64,000 nt of DNA from Aquimarina longa SW024 (lineage in GTDB: Bacteria > Bacteroidota > Bacteroidia > Flavobacteriales > Flavobacteriaceae), in contig NZ_KQ474101.1 in the NCBI RefSeq assembly GCF_001401755.1, positions 77,039 to 141,038 of the forward strand. The letters are read 5' to 3'. Positions 54,058 through 62,887 of this stretch are shown piece by piece. Under the pieces are notes generated by a model, which had not been told where the DNA came from, made no database searches, and saw only the letters and a program-made list of their open reading frames with translations. Each line of letters opens with the position of its first letter. The first letter of the stretch is position 1. Made by a program: the position numbers and the translations under genes.

Positions 54058-54900
54058 TTATTTTATAACACTAAAAGGAATTGATAGCTTAACAGCTTCT
54101 TTTTCGTTAGTTTCTTTTACATAAATATTAAGCCAATAATCTCCTAATGGTAAATCTTTATTGATAGGTAAATGGTAATGAATATGTGGATTTTTTATGT
54201 TTTCATATAATTTTGCAGGTAAGACTACCTTAATATTATCCCATTTACCAATTGGTTTCTGCTGACCATTTCTCCATTCCTTAAACCATAATTCATATTT
54301 TATTTCACTAATGGTATTGTTTTTTGTATCATAATGAAATTCAGTGTGTAGTTCATCACTTCCCTTTTTTATTTTATTGTCATCCCCTATTTCAATTTCT
54401 GAAAACTTTTTAACGATCTTAAACTCTTTTGTTATAGAACTTTCTGTATTATCATCTTCAATAACTTTAATTTTTAAATTATAGGTTCCTGTTGCAGGTC
54501 TAATTTTTGGAAAATTTTTGTTTTTAGGATCAAAGTATATATGGTAATGTATATGAGGGTTTAATTGTCCTGTATAATACTCTTCTGGAATTAAATGATT
54601 AGATACTTGCCATTTTATTTCTCCAGTACCTGGAGTGTTTGTATTTACTGGAGTTATATCATAATAAATTTTCTTTACTTTTTTTTTGCCTGTATAATCG
54701 AATTCAGTATGTAGATCAATATTAAGTTGAGGGACCGTAAAACTGGCATTTCCTATTTCTATTTTTTTAAATCTATCAGGATTAGTATCTGCATTTATAT
54801 CAAGATTATCGTCATCATTGCTACAGGAAACTAAGGATAATCCTAGAAAAGCAAGAACTGCGAATAGTTTTAAATTTGATTTTTTAATGTTTAATTTCAT
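54058..54900 (-). CDS. DUF4625 lipoprotein, two domains
   Basis: The 280-residue protein has a lipoprotein signal (Leu-Val-Ser-Cys near 24-27) and an acidic Ser-Asn-Asp-Asp-Asp tail. Two similar domains follow: each has an LHTEF-D(Y/T) strand and an NPHIHYH motif (NPHIHYHIYFD near 135, NPHIHYHLPINKD near 250). The repeated His-Ile-His-Tyr-His pattern would make two metal sites. It lies 11 bp after the TonB receptor gene, so it is co-transcribed and could feed the receptor on the cell surface, as SusD-like proteins feed SusC. This role is inferred. Confidence 0.82.
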   Translation of the reverse strand: MKLNIKKSNLKLFAVLAFLGLSLVSCSNDDDNLDINADTNPDRFKKIEIGNASFTVPQLNIDLHTEFDYTGKKKVKKIYYDITPVNTNTPGTGEIKWQVSNHLIPEEYYTGQLNPHIHYHIYFDPKNKNFPKIRPATGTYNLKIKVIEDDNTESSITKEFKIVKKFSEIEIGDDNKIKKGSDELHTEFHYDTKNNTISEIKYELWFKEWRNGQQKPIGKWDNIKVVLPAKLYENIKNPHIHYHLPINKDLPLGDYWLNIYVKETNEKEAVKLSIPFSVIK

Positions 54901-54911
54901 GACTTTTGTTT

Positions 54912-57266
54912 TTAAAATTTATAATTGAGTGTTATTGAAAGATTTCTACCAGGTTCTGGGACTTCTATAAGCCTATAGAAACTAGTGTGGTTAAATATTT
55001 TTGTGTTTAATGTATTGTTTAACTTTACTAAAATATCTATAGCGTTTTTGTTAAAAAAAGGAAGAGTTGCAGAAATGCCTAAATCCAATTTAGTATAATC
55101 ATTTGTAGGTTTTTCGGGAGGTACTATTTCGTTTTGAGCATCAGTAATTCTAAAATCTGCAAAGAATTTTGATTGAGAAAACACCCAAAATTTATTAGCA
55201 GTATAATTAACAGAAATTAAGCTTGATAGAGGTGGCGAAAACGGTAACGTAAAATTCTTTTTTACTCCGGATAACTGTCTTGATTTTACATATTCTACAG
55301 AGCCTGTTACGAGTAAGTTTTTAGTAGGTCTATATCTTATTGAAAATTCACCTCCATATCTAAGAACTTTACTTTGAGTGTACTCATAAATTTGTAAAGT
55401 TTCATAATACTTTGATGTAGGATTTAGATAAATGAAATTGGTAAAATAGTTTATAAATGGACTTATATTTAGTGAAACTTTTGACCAGTTAAAATCAACT
55501 TCTGTATCTATTTGATAAGATTCTTCAGGAGATAAATCAATATTTCCTTTTTCATATCGATACATATGGTAATTAACACCATCTGAAGCTAATTCATTAG
55601 CCAAAGGCATTCTAAAACTTTTACCTAAGTTGATTTTATAAGTACTTTTTTTAGTTAAATAACTTATCCCTAAGGAAGTACTAAAACTTCCATAAGTTAA
55701 GCCTCTTTTTTTAGACCTTTGTCTGTATTCTTGTTGTGTAGACCCTAACACGGGAGATAAAAACCATTCAAAATATGGTTTAGTATTAATACGACCATAG
55801 TCATAACGTACACCTACTTGTGCAAATAATTTTTCAGAAAGATTAAATGTGTCATGTATAAAACCTCCAATAGTGAATCGTGTGTATTTAGGAATTAAAA
55901 ACCCCCAACCACCAATGCTGTTATTCTGATGTTCAAAATTTAACCCTAGAGTTGTTTTATGAGTATTAAAAGGTTTAAAAACATCTTTAGCATTTAAGGA
56001 ATAGGTACTTTTAATAAACTCGCGTTCCTTTGTATTAGTAGGTTTAGGCATATATCCATGCGCTGACGGTTCTGAATATTCTTCTCTTTTATTATGTTGA
56101 TATCCCAATTCGAACATCATTTTATGGTTATCAAAAAACAAAGTAGAATTATTAGTAGCCTTAAAATGGCGAACATTATGATATGGCAAATCAATATCTC
56201 TATTATCTGAATCATAATCTATTTTAGAAAGGCGAACTTCTAGACCATGAGCATTTGCAAAAAAACCGTTTTTTGCATATACACTACTGATATAAGTTTC
56301 TGTTAAAAATTTATCTGATATATAGCCTAACCCAAAGCTTCCATTTTGTTCAATCCCCGCAGTATTTCTTAATTGATTATTATGTAAATTAAATATGTAA
56401 TTTTCATAATAAATTTTATCAGTAGGTACTTTATAATCCCCATAATCTTGATAAGTTACCCGCGTTCTGTAATACCAATTTGTATATCTTTGGTTAATAC
56501 CAATAGAGCCTGCATATAAATTATTATTACTTTGTGTTTTTAGATTTACTTCACCATTAAGCGTATTAGGTTTCAATAGTTTATTAGGTTTTATATTTAC
56601 CACACCTGCAATAGCATCTGAACCATATAATAAAGAAGACGCTCCTTTAATGATCTCTACATGTTGTACATCGTGTTGGTCTATCTCTAAACCATGATCT
56701 ATACCCCATTGTTGTGCCTCATGCTTTATACCGTTTTGTACCACTACCACTCTGTTAAACCCCAATCCTCTTATAACTGGTTTTGATTGACTTGCTCCAA
56801 TATTTATAGTACTAATTCCTGCAACTTTTTCAAGTGTTTGCATTAAACTATTACCCCTGTTTTCTTGTAAAAAATCTTTAGAAATAGATTGCTTTGTATA
56901 GGTATCTTTTCTTGTTTTTATTTTTCCATTAGCCCCTTCAACTATTACCTCGTTTAGGGAGGTTTCTTTTTGATTTAAATGAATTTTAAGGTGTTTATTT
57001 TTAGACAATTGAATGGTTCTTTCATATGGATGATATCCTAAGTATACAACCGTTATTTTATAGCTCCCCTGAGATAGATTTTGAATAAAAAATGTTCCTT
57101 TACTATCTGTTATTGTATTTTGATTATTAATATGTATGTGTGCTCCTGATAAAGTTGTTTTAGAGATCGCATCTATAATTTCACCTTTTATTTCATATGT
57201 ATTTTGTCCGTATGAAATAGCACAAAAAAGTAGGCTTAATAACCACCCTTTACTTCTTTTTTTCAT
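54912..57266 (-). CDS. TonB-dependent receptor, candidate metal (zinc) importer
   Basis: The 784-residue protein has a signal peptide (1-20), a carboxypeptidase-like domain (about 22-105: YEIKGEIIDAISKTTLSGAH), a plug (about 125-235, with GLGFNRVVVVQNGIKHEAQQ and HDVQHVEIIKGASSLLYG) and a 22-strand barrel ending SITLNYKF. The plug resembles ZnuD-type metal receptors rather than siderophore ones, and several His residues lie in it and in the loops. Downstream are two DUF4625 lipoproteins; the divergent operon holds a COG0523 GTPase and an ABC transporter. A zinc function is inferred from this context. Confidence 0.88.
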   Translation of the reverse strand: MKKRSKGWLLSLLFCAISYGQNTYEIKGEIIDAISKTTLSGAHIHINNQNTITDSKGTFFIQNLSQGSYKITVVYLGYHPYERTIQLSKNKHLKIHLNQKETSLNEVIVEGANGKIKTRKDTYTKQSISKDFLQENRGNSLMQTLEKVAGISTINIGASQSKPVIRGLGFNRVVVVQNGIKHEAQQWGIDHGLEIDQHDVQHVEIIKGASSLLYGSDAIAGVVNIKPNKLLKPNTLNGEVNLKTQSNNNLYAGSIGINQRYTNWYYRTRVTYQDYGDYKVPTDKIYYENYIFNLHNNQLRNTAGIEQNGSFGLGYISDKFLTETYISSVYAKNGFFANAHGLEVRLSKIDYDSDNRDIDLPYHNVRHFKATNNSTLFFDNHKMMFELGYQHNKREEYSEPSAHGYMPKPTNTKEREFIKSTYSLNAKDVFKPFNTHKTTLGLNFEHQNNSIGGWGFLIPKYTRFTIGGFIHDTFNLSEKLFAQVGVRYDYGRINTKPYFEWFLSPVLGSTQQEYRQRSKKRGLTYGSFSTSLGISYLTKKSTYKINLGKSFRMPLANELASDGVNYHMYRYEKGNIDLSPEESYQIDTEVDFNWSKVSLNISPFINYFTNFIYLNPTSKYYETLQIYEYTQSKVLRYGGEFSIRYRPTKNLLVTGSVEYVKSRQLSGVKKNFTLPFSPPLSSLISVNYTANKFWVFSQSKFFADFRITDAQNEIVPPEKPTNDYTKLDLGISATLPFFNKNAIDILVKLNNTLNTKIFNHTSFYRLIEVPEPGRNLSITLNYKF

Positions 57267-57614
57267 TAAAAAATAAGCTAAAATTTATAAGTATTTTGTT
57301 GAACCTATCTGCTTGGAAGTGTTGAGTGAGTAATGGTTTTAAAAATCATTATATATCAAACTGATTCTTTAGTAAGGTTAATGCTTATAGACTATTAACC
57401 TTTTTTTTAAAGTACTATTTGATGATTTATTTTTTTGGATATAAAATTTACATAAAACGCATTTCCCCATCATGGTCTATAAGTTTTATATCCAAAACTC
57501 ACAATAATTTATATAGTATAGAAATAATGATTAATAAGATCTATGATCATTTTTCTCTAATTTTTAGAAAAAGAGAAAAATACTATTTAAATATACTTAA
57601 AGATAGGACAGTAA
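57267..57614. other. Intergenic region with a long inverted repeat
   Basis: This 348-base stretch between the TonB receptor and the small Cys/His protein holds the inverted repeat at 57434-57496. A short rightward frame here overlaps the next gene and has no family resemblance. It could hold a promoter or leader structure for the receptor. Confidence 0.5.
57434..57496. repeat. 13-bp inverted repeat with 37-base spacer
   Basis: TTTGGATATAAAA (57434-57446) and TTTTATATCCAAA (57484-57496) are perfect inverted copies. No T run follows on either strand, so it is not a standard terminator; a leader structure or a pair of protein sites is possible. Confidence 0.8.
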
Positions 57615-57983
57615 TTATGCTAGTGAAAAAGGAGGTGCTCGTAATGAAGTAAGAGTTAATAAATACTCATTTAAAAAAGGAGTACTATATTTTATAGTTA
57701 TTTTTTGAAGACTTTTTTCATTTGGTGATATATCAAATATATCTTTACTTGTAGAATAAAACTTTAAAGAGTTATGCTGAAAACAAAGAGTGCAATCATC
57801 AAAATTTTGATTGATAACGACATTATCATCATGAATAAAAGAATCTAAACTATTATAAATAGCAAATATTTCATTTTTGTTTAACTGATAATGATCAGTT
57901 GAACAATGTACAACATGACTTACTTGCGATACTAAAAAAAGTATCGCAAAAAAAGAAGCTATATGTTGCCTATATTTTGCCAA
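57615..57983 (-). CDS. Small exported Cys/His protein (DUF2946-like)
   Basis: The 122-residue protein has an N-terminal hydrophobic segment (about 8-26) leading to His-Val-Val-His-Cys-Ser. A later Asp-Asp-Cys-Thr-Leu-Cys-Phe-Gln-His motif and a final Arg-Ala-Pro-Pro resemble DUF2946-like small proteins found near metal-uptake genes. Cys and His spacing would suit metal binding. It is the first leftward gene before the TonB receptor and faces the divergent COG0523 operon. Family weakly supported. Confidence 0.65.
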   Translation of the reverse strand: MAKYRQHIASFFAILFLVSQVSHVVHCSTDHYQLNKNEIFAIYNSLDSFIHDDNVVINQNFDDCTLCFQHNSLKFYSTSKDIFDISPNEKSLQKITIKYSTPFLNEYLLTLTSLRAPPFSLA

Positions 57984-58292
57984 AATAAAATTGAAATTTT
58001 CTTACAGAAATGCGAAAGTATTAAATTAATTTCTTTCATTTTTAATTTTAACAAATCCTTTCAGTTTTTTTAATAGATAGTATATGTAAACTTAAACAAG
58101 CTTACTGTTAAGATATCAGATCAATAGAAGTATAAATGCTTCAGCAGAATTTTTTAATACTATACTAAAAGCTATTAGAGCACAATTTAGAAGAATGAAA
58201 AATATAGAATTCTTCCTCTTTAGATTAACCAGAATATTTGCGTAAATACAACTTTTGATCTTGATCCATATCGGATTAAAATAAAATAATAA

Positions 58293-58300
58293 TATATTTG
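58293..58300 (+). promoter_or_regulatory. -7 promoter element of the COG0523/ABC operon
   Basis: TATATTTG matches TAnnTTTG exactly and lies directly before the palindrome. It would give a leader of about 195 bases before the GTPase start. A -33 element is not clear. Confidence 0.5.
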
Positions 58301-58315
58301 TGCAACATTGTTGCA
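58301..58315. promoter_or_regulatory. Candidate Zur/Fur-type operator
   Basis: TGCAAC-ATT-GTTGCA is a perfect palindrome of 6-bp arms and a 3-base centre. Its place at the expected transcription start behind TATATTTG fits a repressor site. I found no second intergenic copy. That the repressor is Zur is inferred from the zinc-type genes beside it. Confidence 0.55.
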
Positions 58316-58505
58316 ACTAAATTACATTAATGATCATTTATAAAGATATATTATAAAAGATGAGTTGACTAGTGATAAAATTAATATCACTATAAAAAAC
58401 CTAATGATATAGATGCTAGAAATTATAACTGTACATACCTATTCTATAACAGATTAAATGGGTTGGCAGGCTATAACACTAATAAATATAGAAATTGTTG
58501 AATAA

Positions 58506-59705
58506 ATGAAAAAACTACCTGTAACCGTTTTAAGTGGCTTTTTAGGTGCTGGAAAAACCACATTATTAAACCATATATTACATAACAAAGAAGGATTAAA
58601 AGTAGCCGTTATCGTTAATGATATGAGTGAGGTAAATATTGATGCTCAATTTATTGAAAATGAAAATACACTCTCTAGAACAGAAGAAAAATTAGTTGAA
58701 ATGTCTAATGGATGTATTTGTTGTACGCTACGTGAAGACCTTATGATAGAAGTAGAAAAACTAGCTACTCAGAATAAGTTTGATTATCTTCTTATAGAAA
58801 GTACAGGAATAAGCGAACCTATTCCTGTTGCCCAAACTTTTACATTTGAAAGCGAAGATGGAAAAATAGATTTAAGTCGGTTTAGTTATATAGACACTAT
58901 GGTAACTGTAGTAGATGCGTTTAATTTCTTAAAAGACTTTTCTAGCTCCGATTATCTTACAACAAGGTCACTTACTGATATAGAAGGTGATAATAGGACT
59001 ATTGTTAATTTACTTACCGATCAAATAGAATTTGCCAATACTATTATTATTAATAAAATTGATTTAGTAACCAAGGAACAACTTAAAGAGCTTAAAACCA
59101 TTATTCAAAAACTAAACCCCGAAGCCCATATTATTCTTGCGAATAAATCAAAGGTTCCATTAAAAAATGTTATCAATACAGGTATGTTTGATTATGAAAA
59201 AGTAGAAGCTTCGGCTGGTTGGATAAAAGAACTTGAAAATGAGCATACTCCAGAAACCGAAGAATATGATATAAGCTCTATTATTTTTAGAAGTAAAAAA
59301 CCATTTCATCCTGAACGTTTCTTAAATTACCTTAATACTGATTTTTCTCAAAGTATTATTAGAAGCAAAGGATTATTTTGGTTAGCATCAAGACCAAATC
59401 AAGCTTTAATATGGAGTTCTGCAGGTGGTTCTTGTAAGGCAGACCCTGCAGGTGTTTGGTGGGCTTCTATGACTTTTGGAGAACGAATTAATTATGCAGC
59501 TTTTAATGATCATAAAGATGAAATTGAATCTGATTGGGATTCTTTATTCGGAGACAGAAAAATAGAATTAGTTTTTATAGGGCAATATTTAAACAAAGAA
59601 GAAATAACTACTCAATTGAATGAATGTCTGCTTACAGATGAAGAAATTCAAGTATGGAAAAATAAATTATTCTCTCAGGAGGATCAATGGCCCATAGCAA
59701 GGTGA
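58506..59705 (+). CDS. COG0523 (CobW/ZNG1-type) GTPase, zinc metallochaperone candidate
   Basis: The 399-residue protein has the P-loop Gly-Phe-Leu-Gly-Ala-Gly-Lys-Thr-Thr (11-19), the metal-binding C70-I-C-C73 motif inside [11 protein letters not shown], the Walker B-like [12 protein letters not shown] and the GTP base motif Asn-Lys-Ile-Asp. The C-terminal CobW domain ends with PAGVWWASM. Such proteins deliver or insert metal, and the zinc subgroup (ZigA/YeiR-like) is made under zinc shortage. It is followed by an ABC ATPase (18-bp gap), permease and DUF3299-like gene, which supports the zinc reading. Confidence 0.9.
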   Translation: MKKLPVTVLSGFLGAGKTTLLNHILHNKEGLKVAVIVNDMSEVNIDAQFIENENTLSRTEEKLVEMSNGCICCTLREDLMIEVEKLATQNKFDYLLIESTGISEPIPVAQTFTFESEDGKIDLSRFSYIDTMVTVVDAFNFLKDFSSSDYLTTRSLTDIEGDNRTIVNLLTDQIEFANTIIINKIDLVTKEQLKELKTIIQKLNPEAHIILANKSKVPLKNVINTGMFDYEKVEASAGWIKELENEHTPETEEYDISSIIFRSKKPFHPERFLNYLNTDFSQSIIRSKGLFWLASRPNQALIWSSAGGSCKADPAGVWWASMTFGERINYAAFNDHKDEIESDWDSLFGDRKIELVFIGQYLNKEEITTQLNECLLTDEEIQVWKNKLFSQEDQWPIAR

Positions 59706-59723
59706 AGATACACAAACTTTAAA

Positions 59724-60353
59724 ATGGTACAAATAGATAGTCTTACGTTTTATTATAAAAAAGAAGAACGTTTTTTTGACTTTCCTAATATAGCATTAAG
59801 TAAGGGAGAGAATTTACTTATATTAGGTAAATCTGGGATAGGTAAAACAACCCTCTTACATCTTTTAGCAGGCATTTTAATACCTATTAGTGGAAAAGTA
59901 GTTATTGCAGGGGTTGATATCCATTCTATTTCTCATCCAGAATTAGACAAATTCAGAGGCCAGAATATAGGACTTGTATTCCAAAAAAAACATGCAATTC
60001 AATCTTTGAATGTTATAGAGAATTTACAAACACGTCTTTTTCTTAGCAAAAAACCTATAAACAATACTTCGATAGATTTTTTATTAAAGCAATTAGATAT
60101 AAGTAACTGTAAAAATAGTACGATAAATACTCTTAGTGAAGGACAATTACAGCGTTTGGGTATTGCGATGGCTGTAATACATAACCCACAAGTTATTTTT
60201 GCTGATGAGCCTACCTCTAGTTTAGATGATGAGAATTGTAAAATTGTCATTGAACTACTTATAAAACAAGCTAAGCTTACCAATGCTAATCTAATTGTTA
60301 TTACCCATGACCATAGGATTAAGTCATTATTTTCAAATTCAATTACATTATGA
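59724..60353 (+). CDS. ABC transporter ATPase, MacB/LolD type
   Basis: The 209-residue protein has Walker A (GKSGIGKTT), the signature LSEGQLQ, Walker B (VIFADEPTSSLD) and the switch His in Ile-Thr-His-Asp. The form is that of the MacB/LolD/FtsE class, whose partners are FtsX-type permeases. Its end overlaps the permease start by 4 bases. In the Pseudomonas zinc-responsive PA4063-PA4066 operon a similar ATPase and permease are followed by a DUF3299 protein; the same order is seen here. Confidence 0.9.
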   Translation: MVQIDSLTFYYKKEERFFDFPNIALSKGENLLILGKSGIGKTTLLHLLAGILIPISGKVVIAGVDIHSISHPELDKFRGQNIGLVFQKKHAIQSLNVIENLQTRLFLSKKPINNTSIDFLLKQLDISNCKNSTINTLSEGQLQRLGIAMAVIHNPQVIFADEPTSSLDDENCKIVIELLIKQAKLTNANLIVITHDHRIKSLFSNSITL

Positions 60354-61561
60354 ATATTTGGAAAATTAGCTTAAAAAATATAAAATCTAAACCCATATAT
60401 ACCTTTTTAAGTATTTTCATATTAGCATTAAGTATTGCCCTTCTTTTAGGAGTTAGACAATTAGAAGCTTCTTTTAAATACCAAATGCAAAATAATTTAG
60501 GTGAGATAGATTTAGTTATTGGTGCTAAAGGAAGTCCGTTACAGTTAATTTTGGCTTCCGTACTGCACATGGATAACCCAACAGGAAACATATTATATGA
60601 AGATGCAAAAAAAATAAGCAAGAGCCCTTTTGTAAAGACTGCTGTCCCTATTTCTTACGGAGATAATTATAAAGGCTATAAAATTGTAGGAACGACAAAT
60701 GAATTTGCAAAGCTTTATAATGCTAAGTTAGAGAAAGGACGCGCTATAAAAAAGTCTATGGAAGTAATACTTGGTTCTATTGTAGCAGAACAATTGCAGC
60801 TCAAAATAGGAGACGCTTTTCTAAGTTCTCATGGGTTGGTAGAAAATGATATGCATGTGCATCCCGAACATTTAATTGTAGTTGGCGTATATCAATCTAC
60901 CAATAAGATAATAGACCGTTTGATAGTTACCAATTTAGAAAGTATATGGGATGTACATCATCAAGAAAATGAACATGAAGAAAATAAAAATTATTTAGAA
61001 CACCATGAGAAAGGAAAAGAAATAACCTCTTTGTTGGTTTCTTTTAGAAGCCCTTCTGCTCTTTTAACACTTCCAAGAAGAATTAATGAAAATACCAATA
61101 TGCAAGCTGCATTACCAAAATATGAGTTGGATAAATTATATCAATATACTGGTATTGGATTTAAAACAATTTCTTGGATAGGGTATATGATACTTATTAT
61201 TTCTTGTATTACAATTTTTATTAGCCTATATAAAATGGTAAAAGAACGCGCTTTTGATCTGGCACTATTGCGAACTTATGGGGCTAGTAATTTTCAATTG
61301 ATACGAATGATTGCCTATGAGGGGTTAATAATTGGATTTTTTGCTTTCTTTTTAGGATTTATAGTATTGAAAACAGGACTATACTTTATGTTTAAAAGTA
61401 TAGAGACGGAATATCAACAAAACATACTCCAAAAAATACCGTTACAAGAATTCTTACAAATAGGGGGTGTAGTTGTGATAACGATAATCCTTTCTGTTTT
61501 ATTAGCCATATATCCTATCATAAAAATGAATATATCAACTACTTTAAGCAATGAAAAATAA
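60350..61561 (+). CDS. FtsX/MacB-type ABC transporter permease
   Basis: The 403-residue protein has an N-terminal helix (about 15-35), a long extracytoplasmic domain (about 40-275, containing VIGAKGSPLQLILASVLHMDNPTGN), and three C-terminal helices. The external domain has a His-rich loop (DVHHQENEHEENKNYLEHHEKGKE, here a run of His and Glu near 205-225), which is suited to binding metal. It overlaps both neighbours (4 bp and 11 bp) in a tight operon. Unlike LolCE or MacB, its cargo is unknown. Confidence 0.88.
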   Translation: MNIWKISLKNIKSKPIYTFLSIFILALSIALLLGVRQLEASFKYQMQNNLGEIDLVIGAKGSPLQLILASVLHMDNPTGNILYEDAKKISKSPFVKTAVPISYGDNYKGYKIVGTTNEFAKLYNAKLEKGRAIKKSMEVILGSIVAEQLQLKIGDAFLSSHGLVENDMHVHPEHLIVVGVYQSTNKIIDRLIVTNLESIWDVHHQENEHEENKNYLEHHEKGKEITSLLVSFRSPSALLTLPRRINENTNMQAALPKYELDKLYQYTGIGFKTISWIGYMILIISCITIFISLYKMVKERAFDLALLRTYGASNFQLIRMIAYEGLIIGFFAFFLGFIVLKTGLYFMFKSIETEYQQNILQKIPLQEFLQIGGVVVITIILSVLLAIYPIIKMNISTTLSNEK

Positions 61562-61988
61562 AATTATAATTACTTTAATTCTTCTATCTTCTTATACATG
61601 TTTTAGTCAGAAGAATATTACTTGGGAAGATTTAACACAAGTTAAATTTACAGAAAAATTTTTCCCTGCTTATGGAGAAAAATTTTTGTATCCAGAATTT
61701 TTGCCCTCCGTAAAATTTTTAGAAGGAAAACGAGTAACTATTACAGGGTATTTCTTAAATATAGATCCTCGAGGAAAATTGCTTATACTATCTAAAGGAC
61801 CTATGTCATCTTGTTTTTTCTGTGGAATGGGGGGGGCTGAAACCGCTATAGAATTACAATTTACATCCAAGAAAACTTTTAAAACGGATGCTATAATAAC
61901 TGTTACAGGAACATTAAAATTAAATGCTGATGATATAGAACATTTTAATTATATCCTAACGGAATGTGAAGTACAATTGATTAACTAA
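61551..61988 (+). CDS. DUF3299-like exported protein
   Basis: The 145-residue protein has a signal peptide (1-19, ending FSQKN). The mature part resembles DUF3299: ITWEDLTQVKF near the start, VKFLEGKRVTITGYFL in the middle, and Ser-Cys-Phe-Phe-Cys-Gly-Met-Gly-Gly-Ala-Glu with a Cys pair. Proteins of this type lie at the end of zinc-responsive ABC operons. Its start overlaps the permease end by 11 bases. It is the last gene of the operon. Role in zinc handling is inferred. Confidence 0.8.
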   Translation: MKNKIIITLILLSSYTCFSQKNITWEDLTQVKFTEKFFPAYGEKFLYPEFLPSVKFLEGKRVTITGYFLNIDPRGKLLILSKGPMSSCFFCGMGGAETAIELQFTSKKTFKTDAIITVTGTLKLNADDIEHFNYILTECEVQLIN

Positions 61989-62632
61989 AAATCCCAATTA
62001 AAATAAAATCTTACGGTATCTCAAAATTGAAAATGTAGATGGGAAACTTTTTTTGCAAATTAATTGCATCACTTTTATGTTATGGGTATAGTATCTTAGG
62101 TGCTGTTGTAAGGAAATTGTGAAGAGTGCTTGGTTTAGTATTGAGTACAATACAAATATAAATTGCGTTTCAGTACCAAAACAAATTGAGTACAAGTATT
62201 CGAATACCCAATAGTATTTTACAAGTTATTTTTTTAATATGTATGAACACAATTAATGAAGATACTTGAATCTGATTTGATTTAAGTTCACGATGTTTTC
62301 CACGTTTTTACTAGTTTTTAACATCTACAGATGTGACTTGTATAGGTGGTAAAAACCTATCATTTAATCCCTTATTGAGGGTTTAATTCTTCGAAGCTTG
62401 CCTCGACATCAAAATATTTTTTTTCGGAGACATACCTCGTGAGTTTGCTCCGAGGTTGTTGATTTAAATGAGAACCAAGCATCTTAAATGACTATTAACA
62501 TCAATTAAAGTGATACCGTTCGTTCGTGGAGGGATGCATTTACGTAATCCTTCAGCTCATTAATATCACTGTAGCAAAAATGCAGTTACCAGTAAGAGTG
62601 GCTAATCCACTTTGGGGAAATCTATCCATAAA
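61989..62632. other. Long intergenic region with dispersed repeat
   Basis: This 644-base stretch lies between the DUF3299-like gene and the CobW fragment. It carries the dispersed repeat at 62366-62468 and otherwise no convincing gene; it looks like decayed sequence. Confidence 0.5.
62366..62468. repeat. Dispersed repeat, copy B (compact)
   Basis: This segment matches the two ends of 32345-32532 in the same orientation: TTGAGGGTTTAATTCTTCG, then CATCAAAATATTTTTTTT and TTGCTCCGAGGTTGTTGATT. It lacks about 75 bases present in the other copy. It lies in a region of decayed genes. Confidence 0.8.
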
Positions 62633-62830
62633 CTAGATAGCATTAAGATTTGCATTCTCGTAATTATTTAGAACAATAAAAGGACTCCAGCTTTTATCTA
62701 TATGGCTGTTCACTAAATGTCTTAAAAGTGTTATTTTTCCTACTCCTAAAAAAATAACAACAATCGTGATGATAGCTTCTATATTTTCTAAAAGTAGTTT
62801 CTGTTTGGTATTTCTTACTTTTAATTTCAT
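62633..62830 (-). pseudogene. Fragment of a CobW/COG0523 GTPase
   Basis: The 65-residue frame reads like the N-terminus of a COG0523 protein: Ile-Phe-Leu-Gly-Val-Gly-Lys-Ile-Thr-Leu-Leu-Arg-His-Leu, a damaged P-loop (Lys-Ile in place of Lys-Thr), then WSPFIVLNNYENANLNA, the family's next conserved strand. It stops at TAG 62633-62635 and I see no GTPase remainder, no CxCC motif. It is not a close copy of the intact gene at 58506, so it is a separate decayed paralog. Confidence 0.7.
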
Positions 62831-62887
62831 TTTGAGCTATAAAAGTATGATATCAAAAGACTTTAATTTCTCTAGAAAGTGTATCGA

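Larger units (their letters stand above)
57984..58505. other. Divergent regulatory region of the zinc-type island
   Basis: This 522-base region separates the two divergent gene groups. It holds the palindrome at 58301-58315 behind a TAnnTTTG box and, further on, a small hairpin (AGTGATA / TATCACT, 58371-58391). I see no further gene. Confidence 0.55.

Noticed and set aside
57419..57652. Rightward open frame of 77 codons in the metal island
   Set aside because: It runs over the long inverted repeat and into the end of the small Cys/His gene on the other strand, and has no family resemblance.
58116..58316. Leftward frame of 66 codons in the divergent regulatory region
   Set aside because: It covers the palindrome and promoter and reads as Ile/Leu/Asn-rich sequence without a domain.
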